From assembly GCA_029260555.1 (NCBI GenBank), contig JAJDCZ010000050.1, forward strand, positions 1-64,000: DNA of 64,000 nt, given 5' to 3'. Below the pieces are notes generated by a model. The model did no database searches, had not been told where the DNA came from, and was given only the letters and a program-made list of their open reading frames with translations. Origin of the DNA: Phycisphaerales bacterium. GTDB taxonomy: Bacteria > Planctomycetota > Phycisphaerae > Phycisphaerales > UBA1924. Made by a program: the position numbers and the translations under genes. Positions within the stretch are counted from its first letter, which is position 1. Every line of letters starts with the position of its first letter. Below, in pieces: positions 17,151 to 25,888 of the stretch.

Positions 17151-18620
17151 CTAATCCGCCAACGCCTTGCGTAAAGGCTCAAGATGCTTTTCATAATGGA
17201 CATGCCTGGCGACCGAGCTGGTATAGATCGGCTTGTTCACTTGATCCTGACTCGCAGTCGTCACGACTCGATCGGACTCATGAAACGACAGGCACCGATC
17301 ATCCATCTCCACGCCTGCAAACTGCAACATCTGTTCGGTGATCTTTCTCGGCTCAGCAACCAGCGCCTCATAACTCACCTCCAGAATATGATGCTCAAGC
17401 ACCGTGCAAAAATGCTGCATCAACCGGCGCTGATCGCGGGCAAATCGACCCAGATCCCGCAAATCCGTGGCATAAGCGATCATGTCCGAAAAATCCTGAA
17501 AATAACACGACAGACAAGTATCAAGCTCATCTCGCTGACAGAGAATAAATCGGCTGCGGGGAAACAACAGACTGATCAGACCCATGTGGTCCGTGTTCAA
17601 GGGGTTCTTGTCCGTCAGCCGCTGTGCCCGCTTGTAGTGCTTGGCGGTCTGAGACAAATACCAGTTGGAAGCCTTGGCAAGTTTCTGCTTTCTAAGGCTG
17701 CCCGGCTGCAACACATGTCCAAAGTTGGCAGACGCAATGCCCAGTGAATCAGCGACAATTGTTCTGATATAAGCCAGCTCCCCGCCGCCAGCAATATGTG
17801 GATGGCAAGCGAGGATCTGCTCAACAAGACTCGTGCCTGAGCGAGGCATGCCCAGAATAAACACCGGCTGCTCCGTGTCATTTCCTGAGCCGGGCGCTTT
17901 GCGCAGTGCCGCTGACGACCAGTTTTTTGTAAGTTCGTCAACACTTCTGGAATACTCCCGCGCAGGCCACCCCGTTTTTCTCAACTGATTCGCCTGCGTG
18001 TAGAACTCAAAAGCCCGGTCGTACTCTTCTTGTTTATCCAGAAGATCACCCAGGCAAAAAAGCATCGTTCGCTGCGCCTGCGGGTGGATTGAGTCATCGC
18101 CAACCAAAGGCTCAAGCGTCGCCACACCCTGCTCATACTCCCCCTGCCTGAGGCAAGCCCGCCCCAGCATGATCGCGAGCGGGTGCGTCGGCGTGCAGGT
18201 TTTCATTGATCGGTTCAGAAGATCAATCGCTTCTTCAGTGCGGCCTGCGGTCATGAGCAGCTCCGCCCGGGCAGCCGCTGGGCCGGGTTGATCCATCGCC
18301 ACTGCAAGAGCCTGGTCCGAGGCTTCAAGAGCTTCATCTAAAAGACCCTGCCTGAGCTTTTCATAGGCAAGCCTCACGAGCAGTTCCGGGTGCTCTGGGT
18401 GCCTGGTCAGTCCTGCCATAAGCAGCTCCATGGCATCCTTTGCCAGGCCCAGTTCTGACAAGACATGCGTGAGCAGCGCCAGAATCCGGGGATTGTCAGG
18501 ATTATGGCTCAGTGCCTGCTGCAGAGGCACCGCTGCCGCTCGATAGTCGCCCCGGGCAATAGCTTGCAGAGCGGCTTGATAAAACTGTTCAATATCCATC
18601 ATCGTGGTTTCCGTTTTCAA
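17151..18620 (-). CDS. TPR-containing sulfotransferase
   Basis: A 489-residue protein. The first half (10-220) is made of tetratricopeptide repeats (for example RAAAVPLQQALSHNPDNPRIL). The second half is a sulfotransferase-3 type domain. Its PAPS 5'-phosphosulfate loop is visible at 257-270 (LGMPRSGTSLVEQI), followed by HPHIAGGGEL, TDKNPLNTDHMGL and PRSRFILCQRDELDTCLSCYFQDF. It should transfer sulfate from PAPS to a protein or glycan. This TPR-sulfotransferase architecture is common in marine bacteria. The neighbouring glycosyltransferase suggests a sulfated surface glycan. The start is at residue 1, or at the ATGs at residues 7-8. Confidence 0.88.
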   Translation of the reverse strand: MKTETTMMDIEQFYQAALQAIARGDYRAAAVPLQQALSHNPDNPRILALLTHVLSELGLAKDAMELLMAGLTRHPEHPELLVRLAYEKLRQGLLDEALEASDQALAVAMDQPGPAAARAELLMTAGRTEEAIDLLNRSMKTCTPTHPLAIMLGRACLRQGEYEQGVATLEPLVGDDSIHPQAQRTMLFCLGDLLDKQEEYDRAFEFYTQANQLRKTGWPAREYSRSVDELTKNWSSAALRKAPGSGNDTEQPVFILGMPRSGTSLVEQILACHPHIAGGGELAYIRTIVADSLGIASANFGHVLQPGSLRKQKLAKASNWYLSQTAKHYKRAQRLTDKNPLNTDHMGLISLLFPRSRFILCQRDELDTCLSCYFQDFSDMIAYATDLRDLGRFARDQRRLMQHFCTVLEHHILEVSYEALVAEPRKITEQMLQFAGVEMDDRCLSFHESDRVVTTASQDQVNKPIYTSSVARHVHYEKHLEPLRKALAD

Positions 18621-18732
18621 CGAGCAGGCAGAGCACTGCGAGATCCAGGTAAAGGTTCATGGGCACAATCTGCTATTCTCCTCTTGAGTGGGGGTGGACA
18701 AAGCACCCTGAACGCCCGATATACTTACTATC
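18621..18732 (+). promoter_or_regulatory. candidate promoter of the leuS leader
   Basis: Within the 300-base gap before leuS, TGGACA (18695-18700) and TATACT (18720-18725) are separated by 19 bases. This would place transcription start near 18732. The spacing is slightly long. No other sigma-70-like pair was evident here. Confidence 0.35.
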
Positions 18733-18786
18733 ATGAATACCCGCAGCTTTCAGCCTACATTCTTATCAAGTGCAAATGTAATCTGA
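18733..18786 (+). CDS. possible 17-residue leader peptide upstream of leuS
   Basis: ATG at 18733 opens a frame MNTRSFQPTFLSSANVI that stops at 18786. It contains only one leucine codon (the rare-type TTA) and there is no clear ribosome site, so it may be chance. It is listed because it lies exactly between the candidate promoter and the terminator that precedes leuS. Confidence 0.2.
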   Translation: MNTRSFQPTFLSSANVI

Positions 18787-18820
18787 CAGCTGCAGCGGCT
18801 CCATTGAAAGTATGATCAGG

Positions 18821-18851
18821 AGGCTCTGCCAGAAGCAGAGCCTTGTTTTTT
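18821..18851 (+). terminator. intrinsic terminator in the leuS leader
   Basis: A perfect 9-bp stem, AGGCTCTGC (18821-18829) with GCAGAGCCT (18835-18843), loop CAGAA, then TG and six T. It lies 71 bases before the leuS start and no plus-strand gene of normal size precedes it. It may terminate a short RNA or attenuate leuS. Confidence 0.75.
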
Positions 18852-18921
18852 CGTCAACCCAGCCAGTTTGCCTCAGACCCCTCTTTTTCACACGCCTCCA
18901 GCACCAATAGCGAGTTCTCTC

Positions 18922-21882
18922 ATGCCAAACTCATCTTCTTCAACCCCTTCAGATTACGCCCCTCCCCCCTCCTCCCCCAAAATCCCGGCGTATCGCTACA
19001 ACGCAGAGCTGGCGGGCCAGATCGAATGCCAATGGCAAAAGTGCTGGGACGAGCAAGACGCATTCGTGCAACCCAACCCCGGTCAGCCCGGCTTTGATGC
19101 AACCAAACCCAAGTTCTACTGTCTGGACATGTTTCCCTACCCAAGTGGTGCGGGGCTTCATGTCGGCCACCCCGAAGGCTACACCGCAACTGACATCATC
19201 TGCCGCTACAAAAGGCTCAAAGGCTTTAATGTCCTTCACCCCATGGGTTGGGATGCCTTTGGCCTGCCCGCAGAACAGTACGCCATCGAAACCGGTGTCC
19301 ATCCCGCAAAGACCACACGAAAAAGCATCGACAACTTCCGCCGACAGCTCAAACGCTTCGGCTTCAGCTACGACTGGACCCGCGAGTTTGGCACCATTGA
19401 CCCGGACTACTACCGCTGGACACAGTGGATCTTCCTCAAACTCTACAACTCATGGTTTGACCCGGATCAAAACCGCGCCGCCCCGATCAATGAACTCGTC
19501 GAAGCCTTCGAATCTGGCAGACGCACCCCCGCATATAACCCCGAAGCTGCTGAATACGCTGATGCAGGTGATCTACCCAGCGGCGCCACCGCAGATGCCT
19601 GGGATACGCTGGACCCCGAAACCAGACGCACCATGATCGACAGCTATCGCCTTGCCTACATCTCCCGGCAACTGGTCAACTGGTGCCCAAAGCTGGGCAC
19701 CGCACTGGCCAACGAAGAAGTCATTGATGGTCGCTCCGAGCGAGGCGGCTTCCCCGTGTATCGCAAGCCTCTCCGCCAATGGATGCTGCGCATTACATCC
19801 TTCGCTGAAAGACTCCTCAATGACCTTGAGCTGGTTGACTGGCCTTCCTCGACCCGCACCCAGCAGGCCGAGTGGATCGGTCGCAGCGAAGGTGCCGAGA
19901 TTGATTTTTCCATCATGAGCGCGCCGTCCAGCTCGCGCGGGTTTGTTCGTATCTACACAACCCGCCCTGACACCATCTTTGGTGCAACTTACATGGTGGT
20001 CGCTCCCGAGCACCCGCTGGTGCAGGCTGTGCTTGATGAGCCAGGCTCGGATACCGATGCAGAAAAACTCCATGAGTATGTGCAATGGGCGCGCAATCGG
20101 ACAGACATTGAACGCCAGGGAACCACAGATAAAACCGGTTGTGCCCTGGGCCTGAATGCCAAAAACCCCGCGACAGGAAAGCCAATACCCATCTGGACCG
20201 CAGACTATGTTCTCATGGGCTATGGCCACGGCGCCATCATGGCAGTCCCCGCACATGACCAGCGCGACTATGACTTTGCCAGAGAGTTTAACCTTCCCAT
20301 CACCCGCGTTGTCGAGCCATCCCATGGGAATGCTGAACAAAACTGTGCCTATGCCGGCACAGGCGTAAGCATCAACTCAACCAATGACAAAGTCTCGCTG
20401 GACAACTTGAGCACCGATGAGGCAAAAACCCAAATCGTCAACTGGCTGGAAGCCCAAAGCCTCGGCCGGAAGAAGGTCAACTTCAAGCTGCGTGACTGGC
20501 TCTTTAGTCGCCAACGCTACTGGGGCGAGCCTTTCCCCATTGTTTACGATCAGCATGGCGACCACCACAGCGTCGATGAGTCCGCACTGCCCGTCACGCT
20601 GCCTGATATGCAGGATTACAAGCCTGAAATATCTGACGATCCTCAGCCGCTGCTTGCCAAAGCAACCGACTGGGTCAAGACCACCGCAGGTGCTGCACAA
20701 ATCAGCGAGCTTGATCCAGATGAGCCCGTCACCCGCGAGACCAACACCATGCCGGGCTGGGCTGGTTCGTGCTGGTACTACCTGAGATATTGTGGCATCG
20801 GTGATTCAACGCGCCTGGTTGATCGTGGCGCAGAACGCTACTGGATGCTCTCGAATAAAAAGAGTGCTGCCGATTCAGAAACAGGCGATACTTATCAAGC
20901 AGGGTCGCATCACGCTGGAGGCGTAGATCTGTATGTCGGCGGTGCTGAGCACGCAGTTCTGCACCTGCTTTATGCCCGTTTTTGGCACAAGGTACTCTTT
21001 GATCTGGGCGAAGTAAGCACTCCCGAGCCATTCGGCAAGCTGTTTCATCAAGGATTGATCACCAGCTTTGCATACCAGAGGCAGGACAAAACGCTTGTGC
21101 CTGTGGATCAAGTTCAAGATCAGGGTGATGAGGAATATATTGAAATTGCCACGGGTAAGTCGGTCTCGCAGATAACTGCGAAGATGAGCAAGTCGCTAAA
21201 GAATGTGGTCAATCCCGATGAAGTGATTGATGCCTTTGGTGCGGATACTTTTCGTCTCTATGAGATGTACATGGGGCCACTGGCCTCATCCAAGCCTTGG
21301 AACACGCGAGACATCATCGGGATGCACCGGTTTCTTCAGCGTGCATGGCGGCTGGCGGTCGATGAAGAAACCGGCAACCTGCGCGACGCTCCATCACCAG
21401 ATGAAGCTGTCGAACGACAGTTGCACCGCGCCATTGCCCAGGTCGGACGCGATATCGAGAATATGGGTTTCAATACTGCGATCGCTGCGATGATCGAGCT
21501 TGTGAACATTGCTACCAAAGTCGGTGCTGATCAAGAGCCCAGCATGACCGCGGATCAAATCGAGCGTTTCGCGCTGATCCTCTCGCCCTTTGCTCCACAC
21601 ATGGCAGAGGAACTCTGGCAAAAGCTCAGCCATGACACACTGATCAGCAAAGCCAGCTGGCCCAGCTTTGATCCGGCCATGCTGGTCGATGACCAGGTGG
21701 AAATCGCAGTGCAGATTCTGGGCAAAGTACGCAGCCGCGTAATGGTCCCCGCAGATGCCGATGCCAAAGCACTCGAAGCTGCAGCCCTTGCTGACGACCG
21801 CATCAAATCATTGCTCAAAGGCAAGACCATCCGCAAGGTGATCGCCATCCCCGGGCGAATGGTCAACATCGTTGCCAACTGA
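18922..21882 (+). CDS. leuS: leucyl-tRNA synthetase
   Basis: A 986-residue class I synthetase that charges tRNA-Leu. The HIGH motif is HVGH inside PYPSGAGLHVGHPEGYTATD. The CP1 editing domain shows TTRPDTIFGATYMVVAPEHPLV. The KMSKS loop is present literally (AKMSKSLKNVVNPDEVI). YVGGAEHAVLHLLYARF is the leucine-site segment, and the anticodon-binding and C-terminal domains follow. It is longer than the usual 860 residues because of insertions, for example near SNKKSAADSETGDTY. The start at 18922 is chosen because upstream codons are unconserved (18868 is the longest frame). The first 15 codons contain a C-run tract. An inverted repeat follows the stop. Confidence 0.95.
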   Translation: MPNSSSSTPSDYAPPPSSPKIPAYRYNAELAGQIECQWQKCWDEQDAFVQPNPGQPGFDATKPKFYCLDMFPYPSGAGLHVGHPEGYTATDIICRYKRLKGFNVLHPMGWDAFGLPAEQYAIETGVHPAKTTRKSIDNFRRQLKRFGFSYDWTREFGTIDPDYYRWTQWIFLKLYNSWFDPDQNRAAPINELVEAFESGRRTPAYNPEAAEYADAGDLPSGATADAWDTLDPETRRTMIDSYRLAYISRQLVNWCPKLGTALANEEVIDGRSERGGFPVYRKPLRQWMLRITSFAERLLNDLELVDWPSSTRTQQAEWIGRSEGAEIDFSIMSAPSSSRGFVRIYTTRPDTIFGATYMVVAPEHPLVQAVLDEPGSDTDAEKLHEYVQWARNRTDIERQGTTDKTGCALGLNAKNPATGKPIPIWTADYVLMGYGHGAIMAVPAHDQRDYDFAREFNLPITRVVEPSHGNAEQNCAYAGTGVSINSTNDKVSLDNLSTDEAKTQIVNWLEAQSLGRKKVNFKLRDWLFSRQRYWGEPFPIVYDQHGDHHSVDESALPVTLPDMQDYKPEISDDPQPLLAKATDWVKTTAGAAQISELDPDEPVTRETNTMPGWAGSCWYYLRYCGIGDSTRLVDRGAERYWMLSNKKSAADSETGDTYQAGSHHAGGVDLYVGGAEHAVLHLLYARFWHKVLFDLGEVSTPEPFGKLFHQGLITSFAYQRQDKTLVPVDQVQDQGDEEYIEIATGKSVSQITAKMSKSLKNVVNPDEVIDAFGADTFRLYEMYMGPLASSKPWNTRDIIGMHRFLQRAWRLAVDEETGNLRDAPSPDEAVERQLHRAIAQVGRDIENMGFNTAIAAMIELVNIATKVGADQEPSMTADQIERFALILSPFAPHMAEELWQKLSHDTLISKASWPSFDPAMLVDDQVEIAVQILGKVRSRVMVPADADAKALEAAALADDRIKSLLKGKTIRKVIAIPGRMVNIVAN
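18959..18986. repeat. C-run tract in the 5' end of leuS
   Basis: CCCCTCCCCCCTCCTCCCCC, then AAAATCCC, encodes part of a Pro/Ser-rich N-terminal extension (APPPSSPKIP) that LeuRS homologs lack. Confidence 0.5.
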
Positions 21883-21898
21883 TCAGGTTTGTATCAAA

Positions 21899-21928
21899 AC
21901 GAGCCGCGACCGTCAGGGAGCGAGAACC
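21899..21928 (+). repeat. dispersed repeat copy 2 (left arm of an inverted pair)
   Basis: ACGAGCCGCGACCGTCAGGG followed by AGCGAGAACC, 16 bases after the leuS stop. Together with the inverted copy at 21956-21984 it makes a stem of about 24 bp with a loop near 30 bases, between the convergent genes leuS and the anti-sigma-like gene. It probably acts as a bidirectional terminator or mRNA-stabilising hairpin. Confidence 0.85.
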
Positions 21929-21955
21929 GTAGAAATACGCGAACACTTCATACTC

Positions 21956-21984
21956 AAGACCACTCCCTCACGGTCGCGGCTCGT
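21956..21984 (-). repeat. dispersed repeat copy 3 (inverted arm)
   Basis: On the minus strand it reads ACGAGCCGCGACCGTGAGGG then AGTGGTCTT. It is the closest to the consensus of all copies. It ends 32 bases from the stop of the convergent gene at 22016. Confidence 0.85.
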
Positions 21985-22015
21985 CAGAGTTCTGAACTTG
22001 CAACGGATCGCTGTC

Positions 22016-23221
22016 TTAGCGCAGTGTTTCCAGGATCACAGGCACCGCATGCCGGGGGTTCCAGCGGCTTCTGGGTTGATTCCACCAGAACATCTGCGTC
22101 GGGTCTTGAAGCTGACGAGGTTCAAGAGGCTCATCGAGTTGTTCAAAGACAATCTCATACGCATCAGCACTAAGCCTGGCGCGGATTGATCGGAGTGCTG
22201 CAGGCGTCGCATCCGTGCTCAACTCGTACACCTCAATTTGCCGAGGCTGGCACACTTCAAACAACATCGAACCTGTAGTCAAAGGCTCGCGGCTCGTCTC
22301 AGGAGCCAGCAATGGTCCCATAGCCCATGTCCCGCTTGACGACTCGACCTCTCGACCATCCCACGCCCGGGCAACCTGACGAACGACACTCTTCGCAGCT
22401 GCCAGCTGCCAGTTGCCCGTATCACTTTGAGTGCGATGAACCATGTCTTCCATCGCTGCGGTTGTGCGCTTTGGAGCAGCTGTCCGTACGCGAATCAAAA
22501 GCCGATCCGCCCGGGCAAGTGCCACAGCCTGACTCAACGAAATGATCTGATCAGGCACAACAGAATCCACCGGCAGAACCCGGGCTATTTCAACAACACC
22601 AACAGTCGATGCATCATCCACTTCCCGCTCAGCCAGCGTCATCGTCTCTTCAGGTACATCAACCACCAGATCATCTACAAGCGGCGTAGATTGAGAATCA
22701 TCTGCTTCCACCAGTCGCTTTGGATTATTAATATTTGGAGCTGAAATCTGATCAAAAAAGTTGGAAACAGCACTGCTGAACCAGAGTGAGCCAGCACCGA
22801 CCAGCGCCAGCACCGCAGCTGCAGCCCAGGCTTTGCGCGCCCCGGATGACAAAAGCCATCGATTCATTGCCCGAGTCAGCGGGCTGATGGTGACAGTGCT
22901 CATGGACGAAATGGGAATCGGACCCTCAGCATCATTCACCTGGGTGATTCCCAGAAGTGCTTCTCGTTCCAGGCGCTCCAGTGCTGCATCCACCAGCCCC
23001 GCGGGAGCCTGAACGCGACTGGTTTCACTCAACGCAACCTTGTCTTCACGCAATCGCAGCACCCACCGGGCAGCACCAGGCTCTGCACGCAACGCCTGAC
23101 GAATACGCGGGCGATCTTCGATCAGCACATCGCCTTCGATCACACCCAACAGCTCAGCATCGCTCAGCCCCGGCCCGCTCTTGTCCGGCTTCTGATTGTC
23201 AGGGTTCCTGGTATGATCCAT
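22016..23221 (-). CDS. membrane protein, probable anti-sigma factor
   Basis: A 401-residue protein. The cytoplasmic N-terminal 130 residues include LSDAELLGVIEGDVLIEDRPRIRQAL, the type of short helical domain seen in planctomycete anti-sigma factors. It lacks the HxxxCxxC zinc motif. One membrane helix lies at 131-150, followed by a 250-residue extracytoplasmic domain. It starts 21 bases after the ECF sigma gene, which is the usual sigma/anti-sigma arrangement. Function is inferred from this pairing and topology only. Confidence 0.6.
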   Translation of the reverse strand: MDHTRNPDNQKPDKSGPGLSDAELLGVIEGDVLIEDRPRIRQALRAEPGAARWVLRLREDKVALSETSRVQAPAGLVDAALERLEREALLGITQVNDAEGPIPISSMSTVTISPLTRAMNRWLLSSGARKAWAAAAVLALVGAGSLWFSSAVSNFFDQISAPNINNPKRLVEADDSQSTPLVDDLVVDVPEETMTLAEREVDDASTVGVVEIARVLPVDSVVPDQIISLSQAVALARADRLLIRVRTAAPKRTTAAMEDMVHRTQSDTGNWQLAAAKSVVRQVARAWDGREVESSSGTWAMGPLLAPETSREPLTTGSMLFEVCQPRQIEVYELSTDATPAALRSIRARLSADAYEIVFEQLDEPLEPRQLQDPTQMFWWNQPRSRWNPRHAVPVILETLR

Positions 23222-23242
23222 AACGACTCAACTCAACCTTGA

Positions 23243-23938
23243 TCATCCGCTCTGCGTCGATCCATCTGTCTGACCCGGCTCAGCCTCAGCAGTTGACCCG
23301 TTTTCTTTCATCAACGCCTCGACCGCACTGCGAAGTGCTGCCCGGGCCCGGAACAGCCGACTCTTGACCGTTCCCACCGCAATTCCCAATACATCAGCAA
23401 TTTGTTCGTATTCCATAGACCGTACATCCCGCAAGACGAGGATGGCACGCTGATCGTCCGAGACTTGTCCAAGCCCCACCACGACCAGTCGGCGACGCTC
23501 TTTATCTTGGACGCCCGAACTTGGCCCCGGTTCCCCGATCTGTAGCCCCGCCTCCCACCCCCCCCTTTTTTTCCCCCCGCTCCCCTCTCCAATCCCCCCG
23601 CCGCCTCCCAGCGATATATGGCGGCGCAGCTTCTGCGACCTGTGCCAGGACAGGCAGACATTCATCGTAATGCGAATCATCCAGGTGCTGGGGCTGGCTC
23701 GGCCATCAAACGAGTCGATGCCTTGAATGATCTTGACCATCGCGTCCTGAGTCAGATCCGCAGCCCACTCACGGTCATTCACCATCCGCAAACACACGCC
23801 ATAAAGCCGATCCTGATGCCTTTGCAAAAGCTCGCTGGTCGCATCGCGATCGCCATTCTGGATGGCTTTGACCAACGCCAGATCGTCCTGGCGATCCAAT
23901 GGCTGATCCTCAGCTTGTGGCGATTGCTCATGGGTCAT
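23243..23938 (-). CDS. ECF-family RNA polymerase sigma factor
   Basis: A 231-residue protein. Region 2 (about 20-95) is visible as LLQRHQDRLYGVCLRMVNDREWAADLTQDAMVKI and the -10-binding FDGRASPSTWMIRITMNVCLS. Region 4 (about 155-210) is seen as VSDDQRAILVLRDVRSMEYEQIADVLGIAVGTVKSRLFRAR. The linker carries an unusual Gly/Arg/Lys-rich stretch (GGGGGIGEGSGGKKRGG) encoded by G runs. It is followed by the candidate anti-sigma gene. The left neighbour purB is divergent. Confidence 0.92.
   Translation of the reverse strand: MTHEQSPQAEDQPLDRQDDLALVKAIQNGDRDATSELLQRHQDRLYGVCLRMVNDREWAADLTQDAMVKIIQGIDSFDGRASPSTWMIRITMNVCLSWHRSQKLRRHISLGGGGGIGEGSGGKKRGGWEAGLQIGEPGPSSGVQDKERRRLVVVGLGQVSDDQRAILVLRDVRSMEYEQIADVLGIAVGTVKSRLFRARAALRSAVEALMKENGSTAEAEPGQTDGSTQSG
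23546..23610. repeat. C-run/G-run tract inside the sigma-factor linker
   Basis: The plus strand has runs of 8 C, 7 T and several of 5-6 C. The coding strand is therefore G-rich and in frame in the linker between sigma regions 2 and 4. Long homopolymers here could slip and alter the reading frame. Confidence 0.6.
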
Positions 23939-24052
23939 GCGTACAGATCATCCTATCAGAGTAAACCCCGCTGATTCGCTCCTGGCACCCCTGTCAACAC
24001 ACGATCGGCCACTGAGCCTCTCAATGACCAGCCAAAGGGGATACGCTTAACC

Positions 24053-25558
24053 ATGAGCGACCCTGCCAACCCAAACGATACATATACCTCGCCACTGGCC
24101 AGCCGAAACGCATCACCCGAGATGCTCACAATCTGGTCGCCTCGCACCAAGTTCAACACCTGGCGGCAAATCTGGCTCGCCTTTGCTCAGGCCCAGCAAG
24201 CCTGCAACCTTGACATCACCGATGACCAGATTGCCGAGCTTGAATCGGTCGTCAACCAGGGTATCTCTGATTCAGAACTCATCCGTGCTACGGAACTCGA
24301 ACGCGACCTGCGCCATGATGTCATGGCCCATGTCCACTGTCTGGGTGAACAATGCCCCAAGGCAAAGCCCATCATCCACCTGGGCATGACCAGTCAGGAT
24401 GTCGTCTGTAATGCTGACCTGCTCTGCCTTGATGCTGCTCTTGAACTCACCATCACCAAACTGGCAAGACTCGTTCTTGCTCTGGGCGAGCAGGCTCATC
24501 AGCATCGCGAGGTGCCGACGCTTGGCTTTACACACTATCAGGCTGCTCAACCCACCACCGTGGGTCGAAGGCTCGCAGGCTGGGCGCATGATGTTGAAAT
24601 CCTGCTGTTTCGCCTGCGTCTTTTGCGAGATAAAGGCTTCATCCGCCTGCGAGGCCCTCGCGGAGCAACCGGCACACAAGCCTCATTCCTCTCGCTTTTT
24701 GATGGCGACAGCCAAAAAGTAGACCAACTCGAAGCCTTATTCATAAAAAAACTCACCAGTTCCCAAGGCTCAGGCATCCACGCAGACACCTACACACTGA
24801 CCGGACAAACCTATCCGCGTGTGGTCGATGCTCTGGTGCTGGCCGATCTGGCAAGTGTGGGCGCAGTTTTACACAAAATTGCAACTGACATTCGGCTTTT
24901 ATCCAATCGCAAGGAGCTTGATGAACCCTTTGGCAAAAACCAGATCGGTTCGTCTGCCATGCCTTACAAACGCAACCCCATGAAATGCGAGCGAATCTGT
25001 GGCCTGTCCCGCTTCGTCATGAACCTCGCTCCCAACGCCTACGACACCGCAGCAACACAATGGCTCGAACGCACGCTGGACGATTCTTCCAATCGCAGAC
25101 TCTCACTTCCTCAAGCCTTCCTGGCGCTGGATGGCGCGCTGGATCTGGCGTACACCGTGGCGTCTGGTCTGGTTGTCAATCAGGCAATGGTCAGGCGGAA
25201 TCTGCTGGCGGAGCTGCCGTTTCTGGCAACCGAAAATATATTGATGGAAGCGGTCAAAGCTGGGGGCGATCGCCAGGATCTGCACGAAAAAATCCGTATT
25301 CACGCCCAGATCTCAGGCCATCGCGTCAAACAGGAAGGGCTTGATAACGACCTGCTCGACCGACTCCAGGCCGACGCATTGTTTCACACACCCGCGCTCA
25401 ATCATGAGCTTGACTGGCAAGGCCTGATGGACCCGATGCAGTATGTAGGCAGGGCTGTTCAGCAGACAGACCAGTTCGTGCAAGAGGTGCTGGGTCCCCT
25501 CCGCGAAAAATATACCCCGGATCTAGAGAAACTCAGCTCAAGCGATCGCGGGGTTTAA
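24053..25558 (+). CDS. purB: adenylosuccinate lyase, eukaryote-like type
   Basis: A 501-residue member of the fumarase/aspartase superfamily. It has the signature SSAMPYKRNPMKCERI (about 302-317) with the catalytic serine loop, IIHLGMTSQDVVCNADL and GFTHYQAAQPTTVGRR. It catalyses two steps of purine synthesis, SAICAR to AICAR and adenylosuccinate to AMP. The opening WSPRTKFNTWRQIWLAFAQAQ and GATGTQASFLSLFDGD follow the vertebrate ADSL pattern rather than the B. subtilis PurB pattern. It is a single gene, divergent from the sigma-factor gene. Confidence 0.93.
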   Translation: MSDPANPNDTYTSPLASRNASPEMLTIWSPRTKFNTWRQIWLAFAQAQQACNLDITDDQIAELESVVNQGISDSELIRATELERDLRHDVMAHVHCLGEQCPKAKPIIHLGMTSQDVVCNADLLCLDAALELTITKLARLVLALGEQAHQHREVPTLGFTHYQAAQPTTVGRRLAGWAHDVEILLFRLRLLRDKGFIRLRGPRGATGTQASFLSLFDGDSQKVDQLEALFIKKLTSSQGSGIHADTYTLTGQTYPRVVDALVLADLASVGAVLHKIATDIRLLSNRKELDEPFGKNQIGSSAMPYKRNPMKCERICGLSRFVMNLAPNAYDTAATQWLERTLDDSSNRRLSLPQAFLALDGALDLAYTVASGLVVNQAMVRRNLLAELPFLATENILMEAVKAGGDRQDLHEKIRIHAQISGHRVKQEGLDNDLLDRLQADALFHTPALNHELDWQGLMDPMQYVGRAVQQTDQFVQEVLGPLREKYTPDLEKLSSSDRGV

Positions 25559-25888
25559 TGCTCTGATTAAGCCCTATCACCGTGCTTTGTTCGGTAATCA
25601 GGGCACAGGCTAAGACCTTTCGGGTTGACTCTGAGGCTCAACTCACAGAGACTAGACCCTGATCAGACAGGTTTTGCATCCGGCGAGCAGACTCGAGCGT
25701 AGGGGTAGACACAGGTCTGATCAGCACGAATAAAGGGGTGGTTGTGTAGATGGTGGGGGGATGACGCTGTTGCAGGTCGCAGCAGTGCGCGGTGTAGTAT
25801 CCCCGGACAACGCCAGGTTTGGCAGCGTCCCTTTGTTCTCAGATGCAGCGTTTCTTTACAGAAGCTGAAGTAGATTCGGAGTAAGCCC
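25559..25888. other. non-coding gap after purB
   Basis: 330 bases without a supported gene. An inverted repeat directly follows purB (GCTCTGATTA at 25560-25569, TAATCAGGGC at 25595-25604; one G-U pair) but has no T tract. The rest, to 25888, should carry the promoter of the next gene. No clear -10/-35 pair was recognised. Confidence 0.4.

Noticed and set aside
19573-20340. Minus-strand frame of 255 codons inside leuS
   Set aside because: Antisense of the LeuRS editing domain; no motif of its own.
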